64,000 nt of DNA from Bolinopsis microptera. Taxonomy: Eukaryota > Ctenophora > Tentaculata > Lobata > Bolinopsidae. The translations under genes and the position numbers were made by a program. The notes under the pieces were generated by a model. It had not been told where the DNA came from. It made no database searches and saw only the letters and a list, made by a program, of their open reading frames with translations. The DNA is taken from assembly GCF_026151205.1 (NCBI RefSeq), contig NC_087082.1, positions 3,686,001 to 3,750,000 of the forward strand. Direction: 5' to 3'. Shown piece after piece: positions 45,865 through 57,070 of the stretch (within the stretch, counting starts at the first letter, position 1; every line of letters starts with the position of its first letter).

Positions 45865-45985
45865 TTTATCTGAATCACAGTCAGTCCCAAAGTTAAAATT
45901 GAGAACGGTCACCCCGTTACATCATTACATACTATTTTCAAGTATGCAGAAGTTTTTTTTAAATAATTCAATGCTTAACTTTGTC
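45865..45985 (-). pseudogene. BTB array unit C, exon 3 remnant
   Basis: Only part of the C-terminal domain survives: a diverged match to the KTSTHLKVVCN region, then GVTVLNFNFGTDCDSDK running straight into the LINE. An 8-bp near-duplication (ATGTAATG, ATGTAACG on -) breaks the frame just before VTVLNFNF. No exon 1 or 2 of this unit is visible between units B and D. Confidence 0.75.
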
Positions 45986-46616
45986 AATATATAATTCAGG
46001 TTCTTTTGTCATTTCTTCACATGATGTAAATCAGTGGCAATTTTATTTCGTCCTTTAATTTGTAATACGCTATTGTCTTTAAACTAAAATTATACCTCTT
46101 CAAAGGCGCTGAAATAGGAAGGAATGTGATTGTTGCCGGGTGATTCACATAGAAGCCTGGGCCCTGGCAATAGACAAATTTGTTTCAAATCAAATCAGAA
46201 ATCCAGATCTGGATTTCTCAGAAAGACACATCATGTTTGTAAATCAGAATAAGGGTAGATTTTATATATTAGGTATAATATGAAATTGTTTTTATATGAA
46301 AATATCGTCCTAATATTGTATCGGAAACACTTCGAAATCATTGATAGGATTAACAAAACATGAAAGAGTTATAGATACAACATAATTTACAAAAAATATT
46401 AGTCGAGAAAAACGACACATTTTTGTTACAACCTTAATGTAAAGTTACATCTCTGCATCTAAGTCTACAAAGCAGTAAGATAAACTGGTGATCTAAATGT
46501 GGATTAAAAATGATTTAGCATACCTAGTATTGAACAATATGCAAGAAACTAACCCAATCTTCAATGGAATTATATAGCCAAGGTGAGTTCGATAAATTGG
46601 TAGCCTGAGAAACCCA
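45986..46616. other. 3' flank of BTB unit D
   Basis: Homologous to flanks at 32150-32400 and 49190-49400. It includes AATTTACAAAAAATATTAGTCG (46388-46409), half of the sequence that became a palindrome near unit E. No gene. Confidence 0.65.
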
Positions 46617-48449
46617 CTAACAAGTTAAATTCCTAACTAATATTTGCTTTGAAGTAAGATATGTGCAAAGTTTGTAGAATTTAAACGACTTAGCCTTTAA
46701 TGACCACAATTTTTCACCATTTCTTTTATCTGAATCACAGTCCACGGCAAAGAGAACGGTCACTCTATTACATACTACCTTTAGGTGTGTAGAAGTTTTG
46801 GTTATAATCCAGTTTTTAACTTTATCAGGTGGCACATTGTTTAGGAAATGTGTGTTGAAATTCCCTATATTACATCCCTCAATAAAATAACTCCATCGAC
46901 TGAGCTCTACATTTTCACATCTCATCCCAAACATTTTTAGTTCGGACCCTCTTTGTCCGGGTAGAGTAAAAAACAACCGAATATCCCCATGTAGCACGTT
47001 ATCTGTTGTTATAAACTGTACCGAGTCTCCGTCTAAGAAGGAGTAGTCTTTATTAAAGACAACTGGACTCCAACCTGGAAATGGATCACGTAAAGAGGCT
47101 TAAAATAAACTTAAAATTGTAACTAACTAATATTTAAATATAATGGTTAACACAGTAATACTGTCACGAGGTTTTAACGTTTGAGCCACCTAATTAAAAG
47201 CTCAAAGATAGACACAAAGCCATATTCTCTCCTTACCTAAGATCAGTCTCTGATTAACCATAACGGGCACTATGAAATATGAATAGCAACTAATCTAACT
47301 GGTAAAATACCTACGAAAATAACAGAAACACATTTGCTAACCGTGTTCAACTTCATTGCAATCGGTCTGACTACCAATTTCAGCACTTTCCTCGAAATCA
47401 CTTTCATCACAATCCATTTCACTATCTTTCACTTCATCAGTAGAACTACTAGATGCATTGCCACAAATTGTTTCAACAAACTTCTTTACAATCCCTTTCG
47501 CTTCACTGGATTCTGATACATCAGCAACTTCGGCCAGAAAAGAAGCTGTTTCATTAAAGTGAGCTGGGAACTCCTTGCGAAATTTCTTATTATTCAAATT
47601 CTGCAAGAGGTAAAGAGAATTTTCGTCAAGATTTTTGCACTTTAAAGTATTAGTAACATGAAACACAAGTGTGATCATGATTAGATTACAATCATTTCCA
47701 GCCACTGCTAGTGACATGTCGATCTGTCGTTTGGAAAGCTCACCAAAGTCTACCATGTATCTTTGCAAGAATACTGTTTTACCAATTGCTCTGGATGCTA
47801 TATTCTTCACAAAACAACTGACGTAAAAGCTTTGTTTCAGATTGTAGCCTGCTCTACTTGCAATCTCACAAGCGAATAAAATCTCATCATAAGACCCAGT
47901 ATCAAAATTAAGGATATTGGATTTATAAAACTTCAGACATCTCTTAGTCAACCAGGACACATCAAATACATGTGCCATCTTGTTTACATCCTCAAAGATG
48001 CTCTTTTCCAGTTTATCAACTTCACCACTGTACATCGCTTCAACAAAGCAGTCAACTGCTGGCTTTGTAAAATCATCCATCTCCAGGGTGGTCTGAAATG
48101 TTCAGTTATAATATTATATTTATTATCAGACGAGTTGACTTTTCAGTTTTCTGCAATTATTTTATGTAGCACGTTATCTATAATTAATAAAAGAAGCCTC
48201 CCCCCAATATAAGACCATGAAAATATTAAAAAGTCCCAGAACTCTATTTCCTAATAGATAATAAATTAAAATAGATACCTGAAACATATTGGTAGTAAGG
48301 TTGTCTATAACAGGACTGTTCAATGACATTATCATAGAATTGGTTTTTATCTCTTGTCCATCTTTTAGTTTCAGTAACAGATTCCCGTGTACTTCAGAGT
48401 TGATGTGTTCTATTCCGAAATTGGCAGGTACCCTGATTTTTGGAGCCAT
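46617..48449 (-). CDS. BTB array unit D: BTB-BACK-like protein with unknown C-terminal domain
   Basis: Exons 48279-48449, 47342-48092 and 46617-47074; phases 0 and 1; 459 residues. Exon 1 plus the start of exon 2 form the BTB/POZ fold (INSEVHGNLLLKLKDGQEIK, then AVDCFVEAMYSGEV and HVFDVSWLTKRCLKFYK). A BACK-like helical stretch follows (EILFACEIASRAGYNLKQSF, LSKRQIDMSLAVAGND), then an acidic Ser-rich linker ending GSQTDCNEVEHG. Exon 3 encodes about 150 residues with GWSPV, RCENVELSRWSYF, VPPDKVKNWIITKTSTHLK and RVTVL; 9 bp are missing in frame, removing the NFN of VLNFNF seen in the other units. BTB-BACK proteins often act as Cullin-3 substrate adaptors, but no Kelch repeats are present and the last domain is unknown to me. 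Confidence 0.85.
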
Positions 48450-49873
48450 TGTTTTACCTCCCTACAAGAAATGCAGATTAATTTCAGCTCATGTCTTTTT
48501 TAAGAACAGCGGAAAGATGGTAGAAGTATTAATTGAAATGGAACAAAAAACAGTACTTGCATCTGGCCAATATGGAAGGTACAGGTTGCCGTTTTCACAG
48601 CGGCTTTTTTATACATTGATTACATGGCCTGGCTCATCAGTTGTTTGGAAATTACAGAATTGAAAGACAAATATCCAAATTCCAATTACAACTCGCACTT
48701 CTATATCACAATTTTAAAACTTCAGAATCCTTAAAGTTTATATACATTGCAACAGCCAAGTCAAGTATTTTATCTCTAGAAAAACTTTAATTCAACCTCA
48801 AATCAAATAGAAAAATAACTAAATTATTGAGTAATGTTTATATACAATAAAAACCTGATTTGCCACGCCCAAATTTAGCGCAAACCCTGAATTTTCCTTC
48901 CCTGAAACTCCGCAGTATATGGGGGTTTCATGATTTACTGAGTAAGCAAACACTTTTATCTGTTGGAAAAACAGATTCAATTCCAAAAAAATTGATCTGC
49001 AGAATTTATGAGTGGGTAATTCAGGATAAAGTATCCACTAACTTACCTTACCATGTGATTATACAATTTAACAACGTTTATCATAGAGAAATTAAACAGT
49101 CAACTGAGCAGTATTTGTATGATATCAAGGTTTTATACTCTCCTATTCAGCCTTCAGGTTATCTTGTCATTTCTTTACAGGTAAATCAGTGGCAATTTTT
49201 ATCGCCTTTTAATTTGCAATAAGTCTTGAAACTAAAAGTATACTTCTTCAGAGGAGCTGAAGGAAGAAGGGATGTAATTGTTATCGGATGATTTATAGAG
49301 AAGCCTGGCAATAGACAACTTCGTTTGAATTCAAATCAGATATCCAGATCTGGGCTTCTCAGAAAGACACATCATGTTTGTAAATTCAAATAAGGGTAGA
49401 TTTAATATTAGGTGTATGAAAATTGTTAATATTGTATGAAAATATCGTCATAATATTATTGTATCGGAAACACTTCGAAAACATAGATCATAGAATTAAC
49501 CAAACGTGAAAGAGTTATAATGTTTTAACAAACATTTGTCGTTTTTGTCAACTAATATTTTTTGTAAATTATGTTGTATCTATAAATATATACAACATAA
49601 TTTACAAAAAATATTAGTCGACAAAAACGACAAATGTTTGTTAAAACCTTAACATAAAGTTACTTTAGAAATTAGTTCAAAAGATGTAAAAAATAGTTCA
49701 CCAGCATCCAACTCTATGAAGCAGTAAGATAAAGTGGATCTAAATGTGGATTAAAAATGACTTTTAACATAGTATCGAACAAAATGCAAGAGACTATTAT
49801 GGTAACTCAATCTTTAAAGAAACATAGGCGTGATGAGTTCGATAAATTGGTTCCCTGGTCCCTGACAAACTCA
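48450..49873. other. Gap between BTB units D and E
   Basis: 48450-48600 is the conserved upstream region of unit D. 49170-49873 is the 3' flank of unit E, containing a long perfect palindrome (listed separately). The middle is AT-rich, with no supported gene. Confidence 0.6.
49523..49646. repeat. Long inverted repeat, 56-bp arms, 12-bp loop
   Basis: The left arm begins TTTTAACAAACATTTGTCG and the right arm ends CGACAAATGTTTGTTAAAA. The arms differ by only about one base. Units B and D carry only the right-arm sequence at the matching place, so the left arm arose as an inverted duplicate in unit E's flank. Confidence 0.9.
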
Positions 49874-52110
49874 CTAACAAGTTAAATTCCTCACTAGCAT
49901 TTGCTTTGAAGTGAAATATTTGCTATGTGTGTAGAAACTAAATGACGTAGCCTTTAATGACCATAATTTTTCACCATTTCTTTTATCTGAATCACAGTCC
50001 ACAGCAAAGTTGAAATTGAGAACTGTCACTCCATTACACACAACCTTTAGGTGAGTAGAAGTTTTGGATATAATCCAGTTTTTAACTTTATCAGGTGGCA
50101 CATCATTAAGGAATTGTATCTTCCAATCCCCTTTAGTACATCCCCCAATATAATAACTCCATCGGCTGAGGTTTAAATTTTCACATCTCATCCCAAAATA
50201 TCTTTTTTCGGACACTCCTTGTCCAGATAGAGCATACCACAACTGAATATCCCCATGTAGCACGTTATCTGTTGTTATAAGCTGTACTGACTCTCCATCT
50301 AAGAACGAGTAGTCTTTGGAATGTACAGGCTGACTCCAACCTGGAAATTAAACGAGTATGATTTAAAATCAACTTAAAATTGTAACTCACTAATAGTAAA
50401 AACAAAGTATTTTAGTAAAACAAAGTATTTTATTTATTAGCAGTGCAATCAATTCATATGATATAATTATAAGAAAATAATAGTATGTCACACCTATTTA
50501 ACTATTACGTTTGAGTAGTCGTGCCATGGCTAAATCTAACTAGGACCAGTGGTGTCGATTAACATTTAATAGGTGAGTCTAAGTGATACAAATGGAAAAT
50601 TTTATGAAAAGACGGATCAAAACACAGATCCAAGGACAAGGAGACCCCACTGCAGGACCATACATGCTATTGGCTTGTGCATGGCCCAAAAGGTTCCAGT
50701 TGTCCAGGAAACTGTACGTAGCTGGTCAACTAGTTTAGACTTCAGACTAGGCTTGATAAGTTCTGGGGTTTCTAGAGGTAAGATTTGATGGTTTCTAGGG
50801 TTGGCAGAACACAGGAATACTGTCATGAGGTTTTAACGTGTGTGCCATCTACTTACCTACTTAAAAGTTCAAAGATATAGAGATATAGGGAAGGCCATAT
50901 TCTCACCTTACCTATGATCAGTCTCTGATCAACCATAATGGGCATTATGACTAGCCACAGACGACTTAATCTAACTTGGAACATAGCAGAAACAGAAACA
51001 GATTTACTAACCGTGTTCAACTTCATTCCAATCAGCATTTTCCTCCAAATCACTTTCATCACAATCCATTTCACTATCTTTCATATCATCAGTAGAACTA
51101 CTAGATGCATCGACACAACTCGTTACAGCAACATTCTTTACAACCTCTTTTACTTCACTGGATTCTGACACATCAGCGACTTCGGTCAGAAAACTAGTCA
51201 TCGCATTGAAATCGATAGGGAAATTCTGGCGAAATTTCTCGACATTAAAATGCTGTAGGACATAAACAGAATTTTGGTCAAGATCTTTGCACTTTAAAGT
51301 CTTGGTGACATGAAATACAAGTGTGATCATGATTAGGTTACAATCATTTCCTGCCACTGCAAGTGACATGTCAATCTGCCGTTTGGAGAGCTCAGCAAAG
51401 TCTGCCATGTATCTTTGCAGGAATATTGGTTTACTTATTTCTCTGGCGGCAATATTTCTCACAAACAATCGTACATAATAACTTTGCTTCAGAATATAAT
51501 GAGCCCTGCTAGCAATCTCACACGCAAACAAGATCTCATCGTAGGAGTTGTTCTCAAACTGTAGAACATCTGTTTTGTAAAACTTAATGCATCTCTTAGT
51601 CAACCAGGACACATCGAATACATGTGCCATCTTGTTAACATCTTCAAAGATGCCCTTTTCCAGTTTATCAACTTCACCACTGTACATCGCTTCAACGAAG
51701 CAGTCAACTGCTGGCTTTGTAAAATCGTCCATCTCCAGGGTGGACTGAAATATTCAGTTATAATATTATCATCATTTATAATTAGATAAATTGGCTTTTT
51801 TTAGTACACTTATTTTAACAATGCGAAGTTCTTTACAGAAAATTGAAAATTTCTAAAATCAATTAAAAATAAGATCATGAAAATACAAATATTGTCCCAG
51901 AACTCTATTTCCGAATAGATAACAAATTAAAATAGATACCTGAAACATATTGGTAGTAAGGTTGTCTATAACAGGACTATTTAATGACATTATCATAGAG
52001 TTGGTTTTTATCTCTTGTCCATCTTTTAGTTTCAGTACCAGATTCCCATGTACTTCAGAATTAATATGCTCTATTCCAAAGTTGGCAGGTACCCTGATTT
52101 TTGGAGCCAT
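49874..52110 (-). CDS. BTB array unit E: BTB-BACK-like protein with unknown C-terminal domain
   Basis: Exons 51940-52110, 51012-51744 and 49874-50340; 456 residues, no frame break. Exon 1 encodes the standard 57 residues (MAPKIRVPANFG to NLTTNMFQ). Exon 2 has the BTB end (MDDFTKPAVDCFVEAMYSGE) and BACK-like part (ASRAHYILKQSYYV). Its first half resembles unit B and its second half unit D (NDCNLIMITLVFHVT), suggesting past exchange between units. The acidic tail is shortened, ending ENADWNEVEHG, so it lacks the SQTD found in A, B and D. Exon 3 has LNLSRWSYYIGGCTKG, VPPDKVKNWIISKTSTHLK and VTVLNFNFAVDCDSDK. Intron 2 contains about 400 bp that differ from the other units. Confidence 0.85.
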
Positions 52111-52734
52111 TGTTTTTCCACGCTATAAAGCTATAAGAAAATATAAATGTAGATTAACTTAAACTCACGTCTTCTTTTATAATATAAGAAAGGCGGACAG
52201 ATGGTGGGAGTATGAAATGAAACAAAAAACAGTACTTACACCTGGCCGATATAACCGAAGGTACGTTTCAGAGCGGATTTGTAATTGTATACATTAAATA
52301 CATGGCTCATCAAAAATTGCAGAGTTGAAAAACAAATCCAAATTTAAATTACAAATGGGACGTCTATATCAAAATTTGAAAACTTCAGAATCCTTCAAGT
52401 TTACATGTTACATTGCAATTTATATTTCATCTGTTAAATAACTTCAATTCCACCTCAATTCCAATAGAAAATAGCAAAATTATTGTGCAACGATTATACA
52501 ATAATTTACACTGATTTAGTGCAAATTTTTCCTTCCCTGAAGCTCTGTGATATATGGGAGTTTCACTGTTATATCATGGTTGTACATTGTACAATGTACC
52601 ACCTCAGCTTTTAATGTAAATTACAGCTTCAATAATTCTTTAACAATTTGAACGATGTTGAGAAATCTCCAATTTGTGAAAATGAAATATATATTCAATG
52701 TTGATAGTCGATCAAGTGCAAAAGTATTAACATG
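52111..52734. other. Gap between BTB units E and F
   Basis: 52111-52290 resembles upstream DNA of A and D, more diverged. The remainder is AT-rich; no gene seen. Confidence 0.6.
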
Positions 52735-54543
52735 TTAATCATCTATAGTCCTGACTAGCAAGGACCTGTAATAATCGTGGTTGCGTATTTTTAGTTCCAC
52801 TGCCTTAACATTTCTAGACCAAACCTTTCCAATATGTCTCTTATCTGGATCGCAGTCAGTGGCAAAGTTGAAATTGAGAACAGTCACTTTGTTACAAACT
52901 ACCTTTAAATGTGTTACAGTTTTTTTGATAATCCAGTGCTTGACTTTATCATGGGGAACACCGTTAAATAAACATTGTTCAAAGCGAGTTCCAGTACATG
53001 ATTTGATAACATAACTCCACTCACTAGTTTTTACATTTTCGCATCTCATAAAAAACTGTCTCTCAGTCTCATCAGGGCTTCCCTCATCAGATGAAATAAA
53101 ACTAATTTGAATACTTCTATGTAACTCGTTATCTGCTGTTTTAAACTGTACTGTTTTGTCCAGTAACATATACTTCCAAGTGTCCAGTTTGGGCTTTATC
53201 CATTTACCTGGATAATGGATATGGATACACTTGTTAGAAAATATAGATATGTCATGTAAAAGTAAATTCGGTACTTAATGGTAAAGTCACTTGACAGTTA
53301 TGTAATATCTAGCAAAAAAACAAACAAACAAAATGGGCAGTGCATTCACCATATTCGATTTCCTCTGTTTGTACAGCAACATCTGCAACATCCCCACAGT
53401 CACTTTCATCAATATCACAATCAACTGTAGTTTCATTCTCTTCTGTATCATAATTTTTAGAACAGCTGGCAGCAGCATCAACTTCAGTTTCTACAAACTC
53501 TTTTACTAACCCTTTTACTTCACTAGAGTCTGACACATCAGCAATTTCAGCCAGAAAGACAGCTGTATCATTAAAATGGGTAGGGCATTCCTGGCAAAAT
53601 TTCTGAACATTGAAATTCTGCAGCAGGTAAAGGGAATTTTTGTCAAGTTTCTCGCACTTTAAGATCTTGGTGACATGAGAAATAAGAAGTGTAATAATCA
53701 AGCTAGAATCCTTTACTGCCATTGCTAGTGTCATGTCAATCTGACGTTTGGAAAGTGTGGCAAAGTCTGCCGTGTATCTTTGTAAGAACATCATTTTACC
53801 AATTTTTCTGGATGCCATGTTTGTCACAAAATAACTGACATAATAGCTTTGTTTTAGATTATAGTTAGCTCTGCTGGCAATCTCACAAGCAAACAAGATC
53901 TCCTCATACGAGTTTTTTTCAAATTCAAGGATACTGTTTCTATAAAACTTCACACATCTCTTAGTCAACCAGGACACATCAAATACATGTGCCATCTTGT
54001 TTACATCTTCAAAATTACTCTTCTCCAGTTTATCAACTTCACCACTGTACATTGCTTCAACAAAGCAGTCAACAGCTGGCTCGGGAAAGTCATCCATCTC
54101 CAATGATGACTGAAATGATAAGATAAAATGATATTTTTGATTGACTTTCCTATTCGGCAATTATTTCCCTATCTAATCCTAACTATGACAAATTGCTTAA
54201 TAAGATTCGTGAGTGAAATAGAATTAGAAAAAGAAAAGACTAAGATGAACACTGAAAAGAGTTTAAAAATCAAAGATAAAAATAAACGAATAAAATATCA
54301 TATTAAATGCTTTTTGTCTGAGAGCCATATTGTTACCTAATATCAAATCAATGTAGTACTGCAAAGATGTACCTGAAACATATTGGTAGTGAGGTTGTCT
54401 ATAACAGGACTATTCAATGACATTATCATAGAGTTGGTTTTTATCTCTTGTCCATCTTTTAGTTTCAGTACCAGATTCCCATGTACTTCAGAATTAATAT
54501 GCTCTATTCCAAAGTTGGCAGGTACCCTGATTTTTGGAGCCAT
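52735..54543 (-). CDS. BTB array unit F: most divergent member
   Basis: Exons 54373-54543, 53350-54109 and 52735-53207; 467 residues, open throughout. Exon 1 is the same 57 residues as in unit E, but exons 2 and 3 differ widely: MDDFPEPAVDCFVEAMYSGE, EILFACEIASRANYNLKQSY, then an acidic linker with VDAAASCSKNYD and a VAVQTEEIEYG end. Exon 3 starts GKWIKPKLDTWKYM instead of GWSEA/GWSPV and keeps the core MRCENVKTSEWSYVI, VPHDKVKHWIIKKTVTHLK, VTVLNFNFATDCDPDK. Unlike A, D and E it lacks the conserved DNA just upstream of exon 1. It probably marks the oldest unit, with exon 1 refreshed by conversion. Confidence 0.85.
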
Positions 54544-55402
54544 TGTTTTGAAACCTGTCAGAGAATCAGATTAATCTTAACTCTTGTATTGATAGTTTGT
54601 TATTTAAGAATTACAGGGTATGACTACTGAATTCATCAAAAATCTGTGCCAACAACCACAAAAGCAAGTGAACACATGTTAGGAGTAGCAAGTTGCTTTA
54701 ACATTATGTTTTATTTAAATTATCAACATAAGCAAAGACCTTGAAATATGATGTAATATTACTAAAATAAAACATTTACACTTGATTATAATTAGATAAA
54801 CAGGGAGGAAAAGAAAATGTTGGCAAGGATGAAATCAATTCAAATGTTACCCTTTTATTGTTTAAATTTACTGTTTCCAATTATAATGCATCTACATGAC
54901 AGTGCTCTAGAAATATCTCGCTAACTATCTCTGAACGGCCAATCCTTGGATAAAATAACACAAAACAATACATCCCTCTTTCTATTTCTAAAATGCTACA
55001 CACTCGGTACTCACATTTAAACATCTCATAAACACTGCTTAGGTTAGACTTCTAGATCATCTTAGTTTCTCAAGATCTTGAGGTTTACCTGGACAATGGA
55101 CTGAACCCAAGAAACTCTACTGGATATAGTTTAGCTCCAAAGTAATAGTAAAAGAATGAGATGTGACAGAGTGATTGGCTAAGCACCGTCCAGTAAGTTC
55201 ATTATAAATGGACAACAAAGTGATCACATCCAAATTTCTTTGCTTATCTCGAAATTTATTTCTACCTCATCATTACACATGACAAAGAAAAGGGGGGGGG
55301 GGGGACAACAACAAATTGTTTTTTTTTAACCTGTCCCCCATGGGATCATTTCGTCCGCAAAATTTTACACAATATGAAAGCTACAATTATCTATAAAATA
55401 AA
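54544..55402. other. Gap right of the BTB array
   Basis: AT-rich, no supported gene. A G-run lies at about 55291-55303, next to a T-run at 55319-55327. Confidence 0.6.
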
Positions 55403-55819
55403 TTAGGAGACTTCGTAGCTCGTCTTCTGAGGGATGAGATTGAAGGATACGTCATCCAGTCCAAGGTACTGGGCTTTTTGTCTTCCCCTGAGTGTTATTA
55501 GTGTGCTTCGTAGCAAATCAAACCTGAGTCGTGTTCTGATGTGATTTTCGACCTGGCTCTTAGCTTATTTTTTATGGTCAGCTATCATCTCAGAGATACG
55601 ATCTACAAAAACAGTGCAGAGCGGTCCCATACCTCCAGATGTTGTAAAGACTAGTGGGACAAAGGATCCTTTCTCTGACTGAAGTAATCTCTCCTCATGG
55701 ACGTCTTTCTTTTCTTTCTCATGCACACAGTAGATTTTATCTAGTGGCTTGAATGTATTTGAGTCGCAATTAGGATGGGTGACTCTGATGTCAAAGAATG
55801 TTCTTTCGAAAGGTGCATG
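55403..55819 (-). pseudogene. Decayed retroelement-type ORF fragment
   Basis: Frame reads HAPFERTFFDIRVTHPN, GSFVPLVFTTSGGMGPLC, HKK then a stop, continuing in the same frame with AKSQVENHIRTRLRFDLL and RSTLITLRGRQKAQYLG. The FFDIRV...HPN and FVPLVFTTSGGM wording matches a C-terminal region I recall from many invertebrate reverse-transcriptase-associated hypothetical proteins. The internal stop and absence of an upstream RT show it is a relic. Confidence 0.55.
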
Positions 55820-56349
55820 CAGCCCAACAGCTGCTCAGTGATTTCTCTCCGGGGAGAATAATAATATATATACTGTTACATAATTTAAAAATTATGGCCC
55901 CTTATTGTGGGCAGAGTATGTGTCTTTGTTTATGTGTCGTGATTTAAAATCATCTGAGTGACTGCATTAGAATAATTTAAGGTGAGTACCATAAAAACGG
56001 GGAGACAGAGGGGCGAGAAAGAACTTTGTCAATATAGACAGTTTAGAATTGAACTTGGAGCCGCAAGGCCAAGGGTGATTTACAAAACTTTGAGTTGTTG
56101 AAGGTTTTAGTTTTTTCCTTTTATATCATTGTGACATTATGTGTATACTGTTTGAAAAATTGTATATTGCCCAACAGCTGCTACATCAAAACGGGCTTAA
56201 TCCCTGAGTGTTGGTCTTCCTGGGCCTGGAGAATGAAGTTGGTTGGACAAGCAGGAGTGCAGATTATATTCTCACATCCTTACACTTTGCTTCTTCAAGG
56301 AAGAAAGATGTACAGTCTCTTATGGCATTGTGGCGTATAAAAACGTATC

Positions 56350-56845
56350 CATTGTAGGTTTACAACCTACCAGGACGCGCACCGAGTTGGACTCGTCGAC
56401 GGTCCAATATATGGAACAGATATTTTACGAGTATCACCCGTTAACGTATCCACCACATGACAAATTAAGATAACAGACTTTGCATTTTTAATTACAAATT
56501 TTATAGTTATCCAGTATTTTTTAATTAATTATTCGCCACTCGAAGTGACATACAGTGAGAGCAGCGTTGAGCGTATTAAATCAAAGGGGCCGGGTTCAAA
56601 AATTCCTAACGTGCTAAATTTCTTGTAGGTTTATATTTACAACCTACCAGGACGCGCGCCGAATATGGAACAGATATTTTACGAGTATCACCCGTTAATA
56701 AATTTCTTTAGACTCCAACTTGAAATTTTTATTAGCAATCTTTCTTTTGTAGGTTTACAACCTATCAGGACGCGCGCCGAGTTGGACTCGTCGACGGTCC
56801 TGTATATGGAACAGATAATTTACGAGTATCACCCGTTAGAGGTCA
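56350..56845. repeat. Exon-like repeat, three copies
   Basis: A block opening GTAGGTTTACAACCTACCAG (itself a small palindrome) and ending ACGAGTATCACCCGTTA occurs at about 56355-56442, 56626-56698 and 56749-56839. The middle copy lacks the GTTGGACTCGTCGACGGTCC segment. One frame reads TRTELDSSTVQYMEQIFYE in copy 1 and TRAELDSSTVLYMEQIIYE in copy 3. Confidence 0.7.
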
Positions 56846-57070
56846 TGTTACGTCATTGTCCTACACTACTAGCTTCAAAGCGTGGTGTCAAAACATTTTG
56901 AGAAAGCTGCGCGCGCGAGCTACTTCGCAAAAATTTAGACACATATCATTGATCATATCCCGTTAATGGTTAAGTTTTTTCCGATACCTCGCTAAAAGAG
57001 CATTTTAATTTTATTTTTAAAGCTATTAACGACTAACAAGTGATAGAGCGAGCATTATAATTAAACAAGC

